A stretch of 46,247 nt of DNA from Saccharicrinis sp. (lineage in GTDB: Bacteria > Bacteroidota > Bacteroidia > Bacteroidales > Marinilabiliaceae): contig JAGXIP010000259.1 in NCBI GenBank assembly GCA_024635585.1, positions 1-46,247 on the forward strand, read 5' to 3'. Position numbers and translations under genes: made by a program. The notes below the pieces were generated by a model. That model saw only the letters and a list, made by a program, of their open reading frames with translations, was not told the DNA's origin and did no database searches. Positions within the stretch are counted from its first letter, which is position 1. The number at the start of each line of letters is the position of its first letter. This document shows positions 34,970 to 44,345 of this stretch, piece by piece.

Positions 34970-35419
34970 AACGCCTGCACCTTTCTGTGGTACATAGGTG
35001 ACTTCACTAAAAATCTCATTTTGGTTTCTTTGTGGTTATCAGTTAAACCAATAATCGGTTCACAAATTTTGATTTGAATGTGGCAATATTTTTCCATCTA
35101 TCAACGGCACCGTGAGATAAGGTATGCCAGCATAGATGGGGTTTACTACATTAAAAAAAACTCCAAACACCCAATTTGGTAATGTCGTTCCACGAAAAAA
35201 GGTCGCTAGTGGCGTAAATGTAAAAGGTGCCATCATGCTCAATTATAGTTGGGTAGGTATAATGGGGTTTCTGGTTTGAGGATCGTTGTAATTTTTATCT
35301 GCTACCGTCCATTGTTGCAAGGTAGTGTTGTTGGGGTATTGCCCAAGAATACACTTAGGTTTAACCATAACAAACTAAAAAATACTACATGTTTAAATTT
35401 CATATGTTTATATTTTTTT
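34970..35419. other. Gap between tex and the mannan locus
   Basis: A 450-bp gap containing only the decayed carbohydrate-active gene at 35041-35370. The short ORFs listed here by the ORF track are fragments of it or shadows. Confidence 0.6.
35041..35370 (-). pseudogene. Decayed beta-propeller glycosidase fragment (GH43- or sialidase-like)
   Basis: Minus-strand frames join into protein-like pieces: QWTVADKNYNDPQTR, then shifted, PHYTYPTIIEHDGTFYIYAT, then shifted again, DRWKNIATFKSKFVNRLL. The YPTIIEHDGTFYIYATSD stretch is like the blade motif of five-bladed propeller glycosidases or sialidases. At least two frame changes and both ends missing show it is dead. It sits at the edge of the mannan locus and may be a lost member. 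Family assignment is tentative. Confidence 0.45.
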
Positions 35420-36718
35420 TTACTGAATCGCTTTGGCTGATTCTCTAATAATTTCTAAAGTAGTTGTATCCTTATCATAAACACCGTACCATCCTTGCAA
35501 TTCGTGTGGTGGATCACCGAGGAAAGTATCACCTTTTTGCCAAAATTCGCCGGGGCGCGGTGGACGGCCTTCGCCGGAATAACTCCAGAAATTTAAACCT
35601 TTAACGGGATTGTTGTTCTTTATAGAGTTGACTGCCTTTTCAAAAATATAGGTGTAAAAGCGATTGCGCCAATTGGTTTTTGCATCAATAGCGTAAGAAG
35701 AACTATCGCGGGCAATACCAAACTCTTCCAGTACAATTGGTTTTTGTAGCTTTTTGGCAACTGCAACATGGTCGGCCCAATAATCGTCGGCTTTTTGCAT
35801 GGCTTCCTGAAAAACTTCTTCGCCTTGTGTTGGGTTAAACCATCCCCAATTTTGCGCCCAAATGTGCATGGTAATATAATCAATATCCGGATTGTCGTTG
35901 TCTTTGAGCACATTGATACCAGCTCCAACATTAGGCGTGTTTCCTTCGGTTCCCAGGCATACCATGTGGTTTGTGTCTAATTCCTTGATAAAGGCAGCCG
36001 CTTTGCGTGTCCATGCTCTATATTCTTCGGGCACATCATAGCCACGTGGCTCGTTGGATAATTGCCAAGCCATGATGGTAGGATCGTTTTTGTACAAAGT
36101 ACCCGTAATAGAGTTTTTGCGATTTATTGTTTTGGCAATATGATTGTTCATCATCTCCTGAGCCCTCTCGTTGGTATAAAACTGTTTGGAGTAATCGGTA
36201 AATTCCTGCCAACTGTAACCTTCATCTTGTGGAAAAGGAATATCGCCCTGACCCGCCCATTTTAAATACTGTGGAAAACCACCGCTCCAGGTCCAAAAAT
36301 TACCCATCACCATAACGGCTGTCATATCTCTTTTTGCCATTTCTGATAATAAAAAATCCAGTCCAACCCAAAGGTCTTCGTTGTATTGGCCTGGGGCTGT
36401 TTGCAATGCCGGATGGATGGCATACTTCATATCATGGTCGCCTTCGCTGGCCGCTAAAACTCTTAGATTGCGCACACCAATAGCCTGCAATTGGTCCAGC
36501 TCGCGCATTAAGCGTTGCTGGTCGCCATTTTTGGGTGCACCCAAGTTCATACCCTGCCAATAGTTGGCTCCTATAAAAGTATATTCCTGGTTGTTTTTAA
36601 TAAAAATACCATTCTCCACTTTTATAAAGCTATCTTGGTTTTTGTCCTTGCTCTTATCCGTGCATGAAAGCACGGTTAGGGCTATTACAACGATAATTAA
36701 AACTTGTTTTGCATTCAT
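35420..36718 (-). CDS. GH5 family beta-mannanase-like lipoprotein
   Basis: A 432-aa secreted lipoprotein. The ATG at 36718 gives a classic type II signal peptide (MNAKQVLIIVVIALTVLSC, lipid Cys19), better than the ORF track start ten codons upstream. The GH5 barrel shows acid/base Glu223 in WQLSNEPRG and nucleophile Glu332 in VLEEFGIA. Overall sequence (FIGANYWQGMNLG, HIWAQNWGW) fits GH5_7 endo-beta-1,4-mannosidases. It would cut mannan at the outer surface or in the periplasm. Last gene of the locus, 5 nt past the GH2 stop. Confidence 0.88.
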   Translation of the reverse strand: MNAKQVLIIVVIALTVLSCTDKSKDKNQDSFIKVENGIFIKNNQEYTFIGANYWQGMNLGAPKNGDQQRLMRELDQLQAIGVRNLRVLAASEGDHDMKYAIHPALQTAPGQYNEDLWVGLDFLLSEMAKRDMTAVMVMGNFWTWSGGFPQYLKWAGQGDIPFPQDEGYSWQEFTDYSKQFYTNERAQEMMNNHIAKTINRKNSITGTLYKNDPTIMAWQLSNEPRGYDVPEEYRAWTRKAAAFIKELDTNHMVCLGTEGNTPNVGAGINVLKDNDNPDIDYITMHIWAQNWGWFNPTQGEEVFQEAMQKADDYWADHVAVAKKLQKPIVLEEFGIARDSSSYAIDAKTNWRNRFYTYIFEKAVNSIKNNNPVKGLNFWSYSGEGRPPRPGEFWQKGDTFLGDPPHELQGWYGVYDKDTTTLEIIRESAKAIQ

Positions 36719-36753
36719 TTTTTGATATTTTAGATTCAATGATCTCATTATGA

Positions 36754-39336
36754 TTATTGGTGATGTTGAATAGTTATATCATTTATATTTAATTTTTCCT
36801 GCGATGACAATTCAATCCATTTAGTTTCACCGGGCAATAAATCGAAATAGTTGTCGGACAGAAATACGCTTTGATTTGGAAAGTTGATGTATAAATCCCT
36901 GACCAATTTATCAGTGGTTACTTTCAAGGATGCTTTGCCGTTATTTTCGGCTATCTCTGTCTTAATTGTTGGTTTTTCTAAAACTAAATCCTTTGGTTTT
37001 TCAAAGTAAAAAAGGTTGCCGGTCGATAAACCTTCCTCAGCTGTAAACTCAACTTTTAAAACAACACTTTTAGAATTAGCATTGCCCAACAGTTCTGTTT
37101 TGTCGATTTCATAAAACATGGTGCTCGCATTTTTAAGCATATTTACTTGCAGCGATTTTGATGAGATTTCTTTCCCGTTAAAATGGAGTAGCAAGAGTTT
37201 TAAGGTTCCGTTTATATCTTTTAATCGATCTGAAATGCCCCGTATAACAATGCTTTTATCTTCGGCTTTAATAGTTATTAAAATGGGTTCATAAGCTTTT
37301 TTTACCGCATAATGCGCCGCTTTCCATTTGTGGTAATAATCGGTAGTGCTCCAACTTGCTACCGGCCAGCAATCGTTAATTTGCCAGTACAAGGTACCCA
37401 TGCAATAGGGCATAGCACCCCGGTTGGCCTCAATAGCCATTTTTAGCGCGCGAGCCTGTAATACCTGACTCATGTATAAAAACTGCTCAAAGTCGTCGGG
37501 CGTATTGTAGTCCCAACCCATATATTCTTTGATGCGGAGGTTTCCTATGCCACTGCGCTGATGCGAGGCCATTACTTCGCTTTCGATATCATAATCTTCG
37601 GGTACGGTGTATTTTTTTACGGTCTCGAAATCAGGGAACGACTGGAATCCATATTCGCTCATGAAACGAGCCTTGTACTTCTCAAAATCCTCAAAAGGGT
37701 GCTGTCCGTGCCATACGCCCCAATAGTGCATGTCACCTGCGGGAGTTTCGTAGCCTGCATGTTTTTGGGGTTCGTAACCTGCCTGTGGCGATGAGGGCCA
37801 ATAATCGTCGCCATCGGTATATTTTTCGACCACGCCGGGCAGTACATCGTGGAAGATATCCAGATATGCTTTTTGTATTTCCTCTTGTTGTTCTGGAGTA
37901 TATAACTCTTTCCAGCCCCAGCCACCATCGGCATAATAATGCCAGGCGGTGTTAATTTCGTTGTTGCCGCACCATAGGGCGATGCTCGGGTGGTTTCGTA
38001 AGCGTTTTACATTATCTATGGCTTCATGTTTAATACTACTTAAAAAAGCATCATCGCCGGGGTACATGGAACAAGCAAACATAAAATCTTGCCACACAAG
38101 AAGGCCATTTTCATCGCAAAGCTGGTAAAAGTAGTCGTCCTCATAAATGCCGCCGCCCCATACACGTAGCATATTCATATTGGCTTCAGCGGCATCTTTA
38201 ATTACTTTTTGGTAATTGTCTTTTGTTACTCTCGGCAAAAAGTTATCGTTGGGTATGTAGTTAGCACCTTTCATAAACACGCGTACCCCGTTCAGTTCAA
38301 ATAAAAAGGATTCTCCTGCATCGTCTTTTTCTCTGATTAGCTTTAAACTTCTTAAGCCTGTAGTTATTTCTTTATTGCAGATGTTATTTTTTTCGTTGTC
38401 TGTAAGTTCCACATTAAACGTGTACATGTCAGGATTTCCCAAGCCTTTGGACCACCATAGCTTTGGGTTCTCGATTGAAAACGGCAAAGTTATTTTTTGA
38501 ACACCTGCTTTAAAATCAACATCCGAAGAGGTGTAAACAGCCTGCGTTTGCGGGTTCGTGATTTTAACACTTCCCGAAAATGGCTCGTCCACTTGCAACT
38601 CTATATCAAAAATAAGTTCTGCTACTTCAGTGGTAATTTTGGGTTGTTTTACAAACACATCATTTATGCGTGTGTCGTTCCAAGCTTGCAGAATGATGGG
38701 TCGCCAAATGCCTGATGTAACCAAACGTGGCCCCCAATCCCAACCGTAATGATAACCCGCTTTTCGGGTAAATATGGATACTTTTTTATCACCTATTTCT
38801 CCATTTTCCGATTGGTCGTTAATGGCAGGGTAGGGGTAAGGAGATGCTGCTAATAATTCCAGTCCTTTTTTAATAGGAGAATGCAACAGTACTTTTAAGT
38901 CGTTATCCCCAATCTTAATGAATGGTTTAATATTGATTTCCCAGGTTCTAAACATGTTATCGGCTTGTAGTATCAAGCTGTCGTTTAAAAACACATCGGC
39001 ATAGGTATCTAATCCTTCAAAAGTTAAAGTAATATTGTTCTTTTCAAATTCAGCGGATGTGATGCCTAGTAGGGTGGAATATTCCCAATCTTTTTTATCT
39101 ATCCATTGTTGTTGTTTTTCGTTGGTACGATAAAAGGGGTCTTGAATAATCCCATTGTTTATCAGGTCGGTATGGATGGTGCCCGGCACAGTTGCTGCAC
39201 CTGAATGAGTACCATTGATTTCCTTGAAAATCCAATTTGTATTAATTTCTTTAGTTGTCATAATAGTTGATGATTTTAGCGGTTGACATGCCAAAAAATA
39301 CGGTAGCACTAAAGCTAGCAATAGTAGTTTCTTCAT
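36754..39336 (-). CDS. GH2 beta-mannosidase lipoprotein
   Basis: An 860-aa exo-beta-mannosidase of GH2. The N-terminus is a lipoprotein signal (LVLPYFLAC, Cys17). A jelly-roll/sandwich N-terminal half (TVPGTIHTDLINNG, GWDWGPRLVTSGIW) precedes the barrel with acid/base Glu460 in WCGNNEINTAW and nucleophile Glu561 in FMSEYGFQSFP, both standard for beta-mannosidases. It releases mannose from non-reducing ends in the periplasm. The ATG overlaps the sulfatase stop by 4 nt (ATGA), so the two are coupled. Confidence 0.95.
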   Translation of the reverse strand: MKKLLLLALVLPYFLACQPLKSSTIMTTKEINTNWIFKEINGTHSGAATVPGTIHTDLINNGIIQDPFYRTNEKQQQWIDKKDWEYSTLLGITSAEFEKNNITLTFEGLDTYADVFLNDSLILQADNMFRTWEINIKPFIKIGDNDLKVLLHSPIKKGLELLAASPYPYPAINDQSENGEIGDKKVSIFTRKAGYHYGWDWGPRLVTSGIWRPIILQAWNDTRINDVFVKQPKITTEVAELIFDIELQVDEPFSGSVKITNPQTQAVYTSSDVDFKAGVQKITLPFSIENPKLWWSKGLGNPDMYTFNVELTDNEKNNICNKEITTGLRSLKLIREKDDAGESFLFELNGVRVFMKGANYIPNDNFLPRVTKDNYQKVIKDAAEANMNMLRVWGGGIYEDDYFYQLCDENGLLVWQDFMFACSMYPGDDAFLSSIKHEAIDNVKRLRNHPSIALWCGNNEINTAWHYYADGGWGWKELYTPEQQEEIQKAYLDIFHDVLPGVVEKYTDGDDYWPSSPQAGYEPQKHAGYETPAGDMHYWGVWHGQHPFEDFEKYKARFMSEYGFQSFPDFETVKKYTVPEDYDIESEVMASHQRSGIGNLRIKEYMGWDYNTPDDFEQFLYMSQVLQARALKMAIEANRGAMPYCMGTLYWQINDCWPVASWSTTDYYHKWKAAHYAVKKAYEPILITIKAEDKSIVIRGISDRLKDINGTLKLLLLHFNGKEISSKSLQVNMLKNASTMFYEIDKTELLGNANSKSVVLKVEFTAEEGLSTGNLFYFEKPKDLVLEKPTIKTEIAENNGKASLKVTTDKLVRDLYINFPNQSVFLSDNYFDLLPGETKWIELSSQEKLNINDITIQHHQ

Positions 39337-41111
39337 GGTTTCTTTGTTATTAGTATTTCCTTTAACTCAATGGATTTTTTTCCGGGAATTTTTAATGCGG
39401 ATATTTTTATTGTTTTTATTCCTTCGGATAAATTTAATGTGCCGATGGATGTTCTTTCCCAATCGGTTTCGGGTGCTTCCTGCTCTCTTGTTACACGGTC
39501 GTAGTTTTTAAATTCGCCATGCTCAAAGGGCTTTAAGGAATCGATGATTATTTTTTGATCATCAATTTCTAAGCGTAATTGAGTTGCGCTGTCGAGGGAA
39601 TCTAAGGCATATTTTAATTCAATTTCAAAAGTGCCTTCTTCCACTACGTTTATATCCCATGTGGCATAGGCTGATGTTTTTGTCCAAAAGTCAATCCAGT
39701 CGTGTGCCCAGCCATATAAACTGTGATAGGCTATGCCGGTATGTTTGCGGTCTTTTCTGAATTCGAAAGGAGGGAACAGGTTGGCTTCGTGTGCTGGTAA
39801 AACTGTTACTGGGTAATCGCAATATCCAAGCGGAATGGGCTTTGTTTTATTTTCTAAGGGCATTGCTGCTAACCATTCTTCATAATCCATTGTCAAGGAA
39901 TCGTAAACTTCAGGATGGTTATTGCGTATGTCGGTAGTTTGTCCCGGATCGATTTCTAAATCAAACAGTTCTTCGTTTATCAGCAAATAATTATTGGATA
40001 GAACACGTTTGTTTCTGCTCCATTCCATAAATAACTTTCTATCTGCAAAATCTTTATTTCCATTTAATAGCGATTTAAAACTACGGCCATCGATGGGTTT
40101 GGGATTTTCATGAGATATGCCCACCAAATCCAATAGGGTGGGTAAAAGATCAATATGAGCCAATGGGGTTTCTATTATGGTACCGCCTGCAATATGACTT
40201 TCCCAATTGAGGATAAAAGGGACTTTAACGCCGCCTTGATCTACCATACCTTTTCGGCCTTTTAAGCCTGCGTTAAATCGGAAGTTCAGTGGGCCATTGT
40301 CCGAAAGATAAATGATGATGGTATTTTCGCGAATATGGAGTGCTTCGAGTTTTTCTAATATTTTGCCCACGTTGTCGTCAATGTTTTCTCCCATTCCATA
40401 AATGGTGGCATTAAAATCGTCGGCTCCCTTGTTTTTGTATTTGTTAAAATACTTATCGGGCACTTGCAAAGGGGTGTGTGGTGTTTGATAGGGGAGGTAA
40501 CAAAAAAATGGTGCGTTTTCGGTTTTACTTTGGGTAATAAAACCGAGTGCTTCGTTGGTCAGCACATTGGGTAAATAGCCTTCTGTTTTAAAGGGCTTAC
40601 CGTTTTTTTCGATTGTGGTATTAAAATAATTAGGCCAATGGCCCGAGGTAAAACCCACAAAGTTATCGAAACCCCTACCCATTGGATGAAAGGGATAATG
40701 TGCGCCATTATGCCATTTGCCAAATATACCGGTACGGTATCCATTTTGTTTTAGGATGTCGGCCAGGGTGGTTTCGTCCAAATTCATATCCTCCCGTCCG
40801 CGCGTAACGCCCGAAACACCTGTGCGTTGATGGTAACGCCCGGTAAGTAAACTTGCCCGGGTAGGCGCACAAACCGGACTCACGTAAAAGTTATTGGCAA
40901 ATACTCCACCTGTGGCCAAGCTATCTAAGATAGGCGTTTCGGCAATAGGGTTTTGGGTGATAGATAAATCGCCATAAGCCTGATCGTCTGTTACAATCAA
41001 CAAGATATTGGGAAGAGTTTCTTGCTCCGTTGCACGTTGGGAGCACGATGAAAATAATAATCCAATGAGGAGTATAGGTAACGTTATTTTGGAGTGAAGA
41101 AGAGGTTTCAT
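39333..41111 (-). CDS. S1 family sulfatase lipoprotein
   Basis: A 592-aa sulfatase with lipoprotein signal (LLIGLLFSSC). The metal site begins with LLIVTDDQAYGD, and the formylglycine motif is VCAPTRASLLTGR, with Cys81 as the residue converted by an anaerobic or FGE-type maturase. HNGAHYPFHPMGRG and LSDNGPLNF are further active-site segments. A C-terminal region of about 130 residues after the sulfatase fold looks like a beta-rich accessory domain. It removes sulfate esters from a sugar; the specific linkage is unknown. Its coupling to the GH2 mannosidase gene suggests a sulfated mannan or mannose-containing glycan. Confidence 0.93.
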   Translation of the reverse strand: MKPLLHSKITLPILLIGLLFSSCSQRATEQETLPNILLIVTDDQAYGDLSITQNPIAETPILDSLATGGVFANNFYVSPVCAPTRASLLTGRYHQRTGVSGVTRGREDMNLDETTLADILKQNGYRTGIFGKWHNGAHYPFHPMGRGFDNFVGFTSGHWPNYFNTTIEKNGKPFKTEGYLPNVLTNEALGFITQSKTENAPFFCYLPYQTPHTPLQVPDKYFNKYKNKGADDFNATIYGMGENIDDNVGKILEKLEALHIRENTIIIYLSDNGPLNFRFNAGLKGRKGMVDQGGVKVPFILNWESHIAGGTIIETPLAHIDLLPTLLDLVGISHENPKPIDGRSFKSLLNGNKDFADRKLFMEWSRNKRVLSNNYLLINEELFDLEIDPGQTTDIRNNHPEVYDSLTMDYEEWLAAMPLENKTKPIPLGYCDYPVTVLPAHEANLFPPFEFRKDRKHTGIAYHSLYGWAHDWIDFWTKTSAYATWDINVVEEGTFEIELKYALDSLDSATQLRLEIDDQKIIIDSLKPFEHGEFKNYDRVTREQEAPETDWERTSIGTLNLSEGIKTIKISALKIPGKKSIELKEILITKKP

Positions 41112-41148
41112 GCTTTTTAAATATTGTTATTATTTAGTTTGAATCAAG

Positions 41149-41209
41149 GACGGTATTGCCGTCTGCTTTAACTAACGGTATAAAAGGTAATTAAACTTGG
41201 CTTTAGCCA
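41149..41209. repeat. REP-like hairpin pair, sulfatase side
   Basis: Two hairpins: GACGG-TATTG-CCGTC (41149-41163) and TGGCT-TT-AGCCA (41198-41209). A similar set in reverse order lies at 42841-42962 on the other side of the transporter gene. Confidence 0.65.
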
Positions 41210-41306
41210 CATTTTGAATCACATAAAATAAATGCCTAATTCAATAAATCCAATGTCTATTATTCCAATCTTCCTATCGGCAGATAATAAGGATAAATCA
41301 AACCAA

Positions 41307-41362
41307 CGACCTGTCGATCTATCGACCTATAGATCTACTGACCTATCAACCTACTGATCTAA
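41307..41362. repeat. Seven degenerate 8-bp repeats reaching the transporter stop codon
   Basis: Units: CGACCTGT, CGATCTAT, CGACCTAT, AGATCTAC, TGACCTAT, CAACCTAC, TGATCTAA. The last unit includes the TAG stop of the GPH transporter gene (41359-41361 on the minus strand). Same unit length as the unrelated octamer array at 28462-28573. Confidence 0.85.
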
Positions 41363-42738
41363 CCATCTTTCCTGCGCTTTGCCAAATCTGCAATAATACC
41401 ATCCATAAATTTGTCGCTGAGTTTATAAATAACCAGAATAGCGGCAGAAAGTAGTGCACCTACAGCAGGGAAAATACTAATCATTAAGCGAATACCTTTG
41501 AGCGATTCCATCGTTTGGGCTTCATTGGCTTCAAAGCCATAAGCGGCAAGCAACCAACCTGTAATGGCTCCACCTAAAGTCCAACCCATTTTTTGTGACA
41601 TGGATGAGGATGAGAATACCAAACCAGTGGCTCTTCGTCCTGTTTTCCATTCGGAGTAATCCGCAATGTCGGCATACATGGACCATATTAATGGTAAAAC
41701 AATACCGGCACTTAGGCCAATTACTACGTTTAATGCGAAGATGATTCCAATGTCGTTTGGGTTAACCCAATAAAAAATGGCACTGAATACCGAGGCTATG
41801 ACCATAGCTCCAATAAAGGTGTTTTTCTTACCAAATTTTGAAGAGGCTGGTTTAGCCAACAAAACACCTAAAAGGTTGGTTACAAGCCAAACGGTCATGT
41901 AGGCTCCAGCCAATTTATCCCATTGTACGTTACCAAAAACGGGTAGTACCTGATCTTTTACAAAATATTTGAAGTAATACATGATACTGCCATCCCGTAA
42001 GGAATTGAATATTAAAACGGCAATACCAGCACCCAGCATAATAAACCATTGGCCATTTTTCCCCAAATCTTTTAAATCTTTCTTTATCGAAGTTTCTTCA
42101 GTTAGCGGTTTCACCCTTTCCTTGGTCCATTTATAGGTCATCAAAAAGAAAATAGCTGCAATAACTGCATAAATGGCTACTGTGTATTGATAGCTTTTCG
42201 CATCGTTGGCACCGTTATCTCTAAAAAAATCTAATAAATAGGGTACTGTTGCAGTCATGAAGATACCACCGGAATAGGCTCCAATAAAACGAAACGAGGC
42301 CAGGGATGTTCTCTCCTTTGTATCGCTGGTCATTACACCCATCAACGAGGAGTAAGGAACATTAATAGCGGTATAAACGACCATCATCATGGTATAGGTG
42401 ATGTAGGCGTAAATCAACTTGCCCGAAGGTCCAAAGTCGGGTGATGAGAACGTGATAACGCCTATTACAGCAAATGGAATGGCCATCCACAAAAGGTAGG
42501 GTCGGAACTTTCCTTTACTCGTGGATGTCCTGTCGGCAATGATGCCCATAATAGGATCGTTTAAACCGTCCCAAAGGCGTGTTAGCAAGAACATGGTACC
42601 TACGGAAGCGGGAGAGAGCTCCACCACATCAGTATAATATATCATCAAAAACATGGAGAATAGCTTCCAAAACATGGAAGATGCAAAATCTCCGAATCCA
42701 TAAGCAATTTTTTCTCTGCTTGCTAATTTTTGTGCCAT
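41359..42738 (-). CDS. GPH family (MelB-like) sugar:cation symporter
   Basis: A 459-aa transporter with 12 predicted membrane helices. The N-terminal EKIAYGFGDFASSMFW and WDGLNDPIMGIIADRT motifs define the glycoside-pentoside-hexuronide family, which moves oligosaccharides with Na+ or H+. In the known Bacteroides mannan pathway an equivalent symporter brings mannobiose into the cytoplasm, so mannobiose is the likely cargo. The gene is separated from its neighbours by hairpin-rich gaps and probably has its own promoter. Confidence 0.92.
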   Translation of the reverse strand: MAQKLASREKIAYGFGDFASSMFWKLFSMFLMIYYTDVVELSPASVGTMFLLTRLWDGLNDPIMGIIADRTSTSKGKFRPYLLWMAIPFAVIGVITFSSPDFGPSGKLIYAYITYTMMMVVYTAINVPYSSLMGVMTSDTKERTSLASFRFIGAYSGGIFMTATVPYLLDFFRDNGANDAKSYQYTVAIYAVIAAIFFLMTYKWTKERVKPLTEETSIKKDLKDLGKNGQWFIMLGAGIAVLIFNSLRDGSIMYYFKYFVKDQVLPVFGNVQWDKLAGAYMTVWLVTNLLGVLLAKPASSKFGKKNTFIGAMVIASVFSAIFYWVNPNDIGIIFALNVVIGLSAGIVLPLIWSMYADIADYSEWKTGRRATGLVFSSSSMSQKMGWTLGGAITGWLLAAYGFEANEAQTMESLKGIRLMISIFPAVGALLSAAILVIYKLSDKFMDGIIADLAKRRKDG

Positions 42739-43067
42739 TGTTTATGATTTTTAGAGCTGGGTAGTTAGCTGGATATTAATTTTAATCAAAAATATTTAAC
42801 TAATAACCATGATATTTTACAACAAAATTATGTTTAAAGTTGGGCTAAAGCCCTATGCTATTCGATACTTCCTAGTTAAGAGAGTTATAAATTAAATTTT
42901 TTATAACTAGGCACGGCATTTATGCTGTGCAACATTGCGTCACATGAATCGGTTTTAACCGAAACATAAATTATAAATATACCAAATGTGCTGTTAGTCG
43001 AATCGTTTATTAGGCTCAGTGTGGGTTTTGTCTTTTTCAGTAAGTCTCTTGATACAACTGTATGTGT
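42739..43067. other. Gap between epimerase and symporter genes
   Basis: A 329-bp gap with no gene. It holds the hairpin cluster at 42841-42962 (see that entry) and presumably the symporter promoter; no clear TAnnTTTG box near the start was identified. Confidence 0.6.
42841..42962. repeat. REP-like hairpin cluster upstream of the symporter gene
   Basis: Four inverted repeats: GGGCT-AA-AGCCC (42842-42853), AGTTATAAA...TTTATAACT (42883-42908), GCACGGCA-TTTA-TGCTGTGC (42911-42930, G-U pair) and TCGGTT-TT-AACCGA (42949-42962). Partly resembles the 41149-41209 element in reverse order. Confidence 0.75.
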
Positions 43068-44321
43068 TTATCTACTGACCTCTTCTAAACCTTTTATCCT
43101 CTGAATCAATTCCATCAAAGCACGGGTATTGTGATAAGGGCATTTCCAAAAACCCACTTTGTCATCGGTAGGCAGAGTTTTTCCATATATATCCACGCGC
43201 CAAAACCATTCGCCATTATTGTTGTCTATCAAGTGGGCTTGGATGAATTGCCATAATTTAAAAATGGCTGTCAAATAAGCTTCCTTCGGTTCAATCTGGT
43301 AGGCATCCATTAAACCCACCATGGCTTCGGCCTGTGGCCACCAGTGCTTATCTTTATCGTACTTATTATCGTGATATTCGTTAAATAATGAACCATCGCT
43401 ATCCAGCCCTTCGCGCAAGGTGATGTTTACCAAGTTTAAAGTTATTTTTTGGATGTTCGCAATATACACTTTATCATCAATTACCTCGGCAGCTTCGTGC
43501 AATAGCCAAGCCCCTTCTATATCGTGTCCAAAGGATATGACCGATGATTTTACCTGCCAGTCCAGATCGAAAAACAGATTGAAATGCCCGGTTTTTTTAT
43601 CTATGATGCGATGCTGAAAAATATCTAATAAGGCCTTTATGCTTTTTTTAAGCTTATTGTTAGGCCACACCCGGTATAAATTTGAATAAGCTTCCAGAAC
43701 ATGTAAGTGCGTATTCATTGATTTGGGTGCGTTCAGGTCTTTCTCGCTCAAGCGCATGTCTTCAATTGGGCTCCAGTTTTCTGTAAGCGCTTCAATATAA
43801 CCTATGTTATCATCATCCCAAAACTTGTCTTCTAAAATCTGAAACCATGCTTTGGCACTTTTCAAGCTTTCGGTATTATGGGTAGCCCTAAAATATTCGG
43901 CAAAGGCATATATGGCAAAACTTAGCGCATAAGCCTGTTTTCGCTTGTTGATTGGATTTCCCAAATAATCTACTTCCCAATATACACCATTGTTCTCTGC
44001 ATCTACAAAATAGTTGTTGATGTAATGAAAACTCAAATCTGCCATTTTTTTATAGCCTTCATTCTTTGTTGTGCGGTAAGCGGCCGAAAAAGTCCATAGT
44101 ATCCGGGCATTTAAAATAGCACCCTTTGGTGCTTTGTCGCACTTTTTTCCCAGATAATTTATCTGACCTAAAAACCCGCCATGTTCCGTATCGATGGCCT
44201 CAGTACTCCAAAAATGCAATATGCGCTGCAATTCATCTTGCAGTTCTATAGTTAAGGAGGATAATCCATCGAATTTGACAGAATCCTTTTCTACTTTCTT
44301 CTCTAGTTTCGTTTCCATCAT
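43068..44321 (-). CDS. AGE family cellobiose/mannobiose 2-epimerase
   Basis: A 417-aa cytoplasmic (alpha/alpha)6-barrel epimerase of the N-acylglucosamine 2-epimerase superfamily. Family segments: HGGFLGQIN, KGAILNARILWTFSAAYR, SMNTHLHVLEAYSNLYRVWP, SFGHDIEGAWLLHEAAE and KHWWPQAEAMVG, containing the catalytic histidines. Its role here is to convert beta-1,4-mannobiose to mannosylglucose, the substrate of the phosphorylase encoded 24 nt upstream. The N-terminal 15 residues are extra and charged. Two tandem ATGs (44321, 44318) could serve as start. Confidence 0.93.
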   Translation of the reverse strand: MMETKLEKKVEKDSVKFDGLSSLTIELQDELQRILHFWSTEAIDTEHGGFLGQINYLGKKCDKAPKGAILNARILWTFSAAYRTTKNEGYKKMADLSFHYINNYFVDAENNGVYWEVDYLGNPINKRKQAYALSFAIYAFAEYFRATHNTESLKSAKAWFQILEDKFWDDDNIGYIEALTENWSPIEDMRLSEKDLNAPKSMNTHLHVLEAYSNLYRVWPNNKLKKSIKALLDIFQHRIIDKKTGHFNLFFDLDWQVKSSVISFGHDIEGAWLLHEAAEVIDDKVYIANIQKITLNLVNITLREGLDSDGSLFNEYHDNKYDKDKHWWPQAEAMVGLMDAYQIEPKEAYLTAIFKLWQFIQAHLIDNNNGEWFWRVDIYGKTLPTDDKVGFWKCPYHNTRALMELIQRIKGLEEVSR

Positions 44322-44345
44322 TTTTTGATTGGATAAGGATCCGTT

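Noticed and set aside
35060-35242. 60-aa minus-strand ORF as a real gene
   Set aside because: The protein-like signal switches frame within it; it is part of the decayed gene at 35041-35370.
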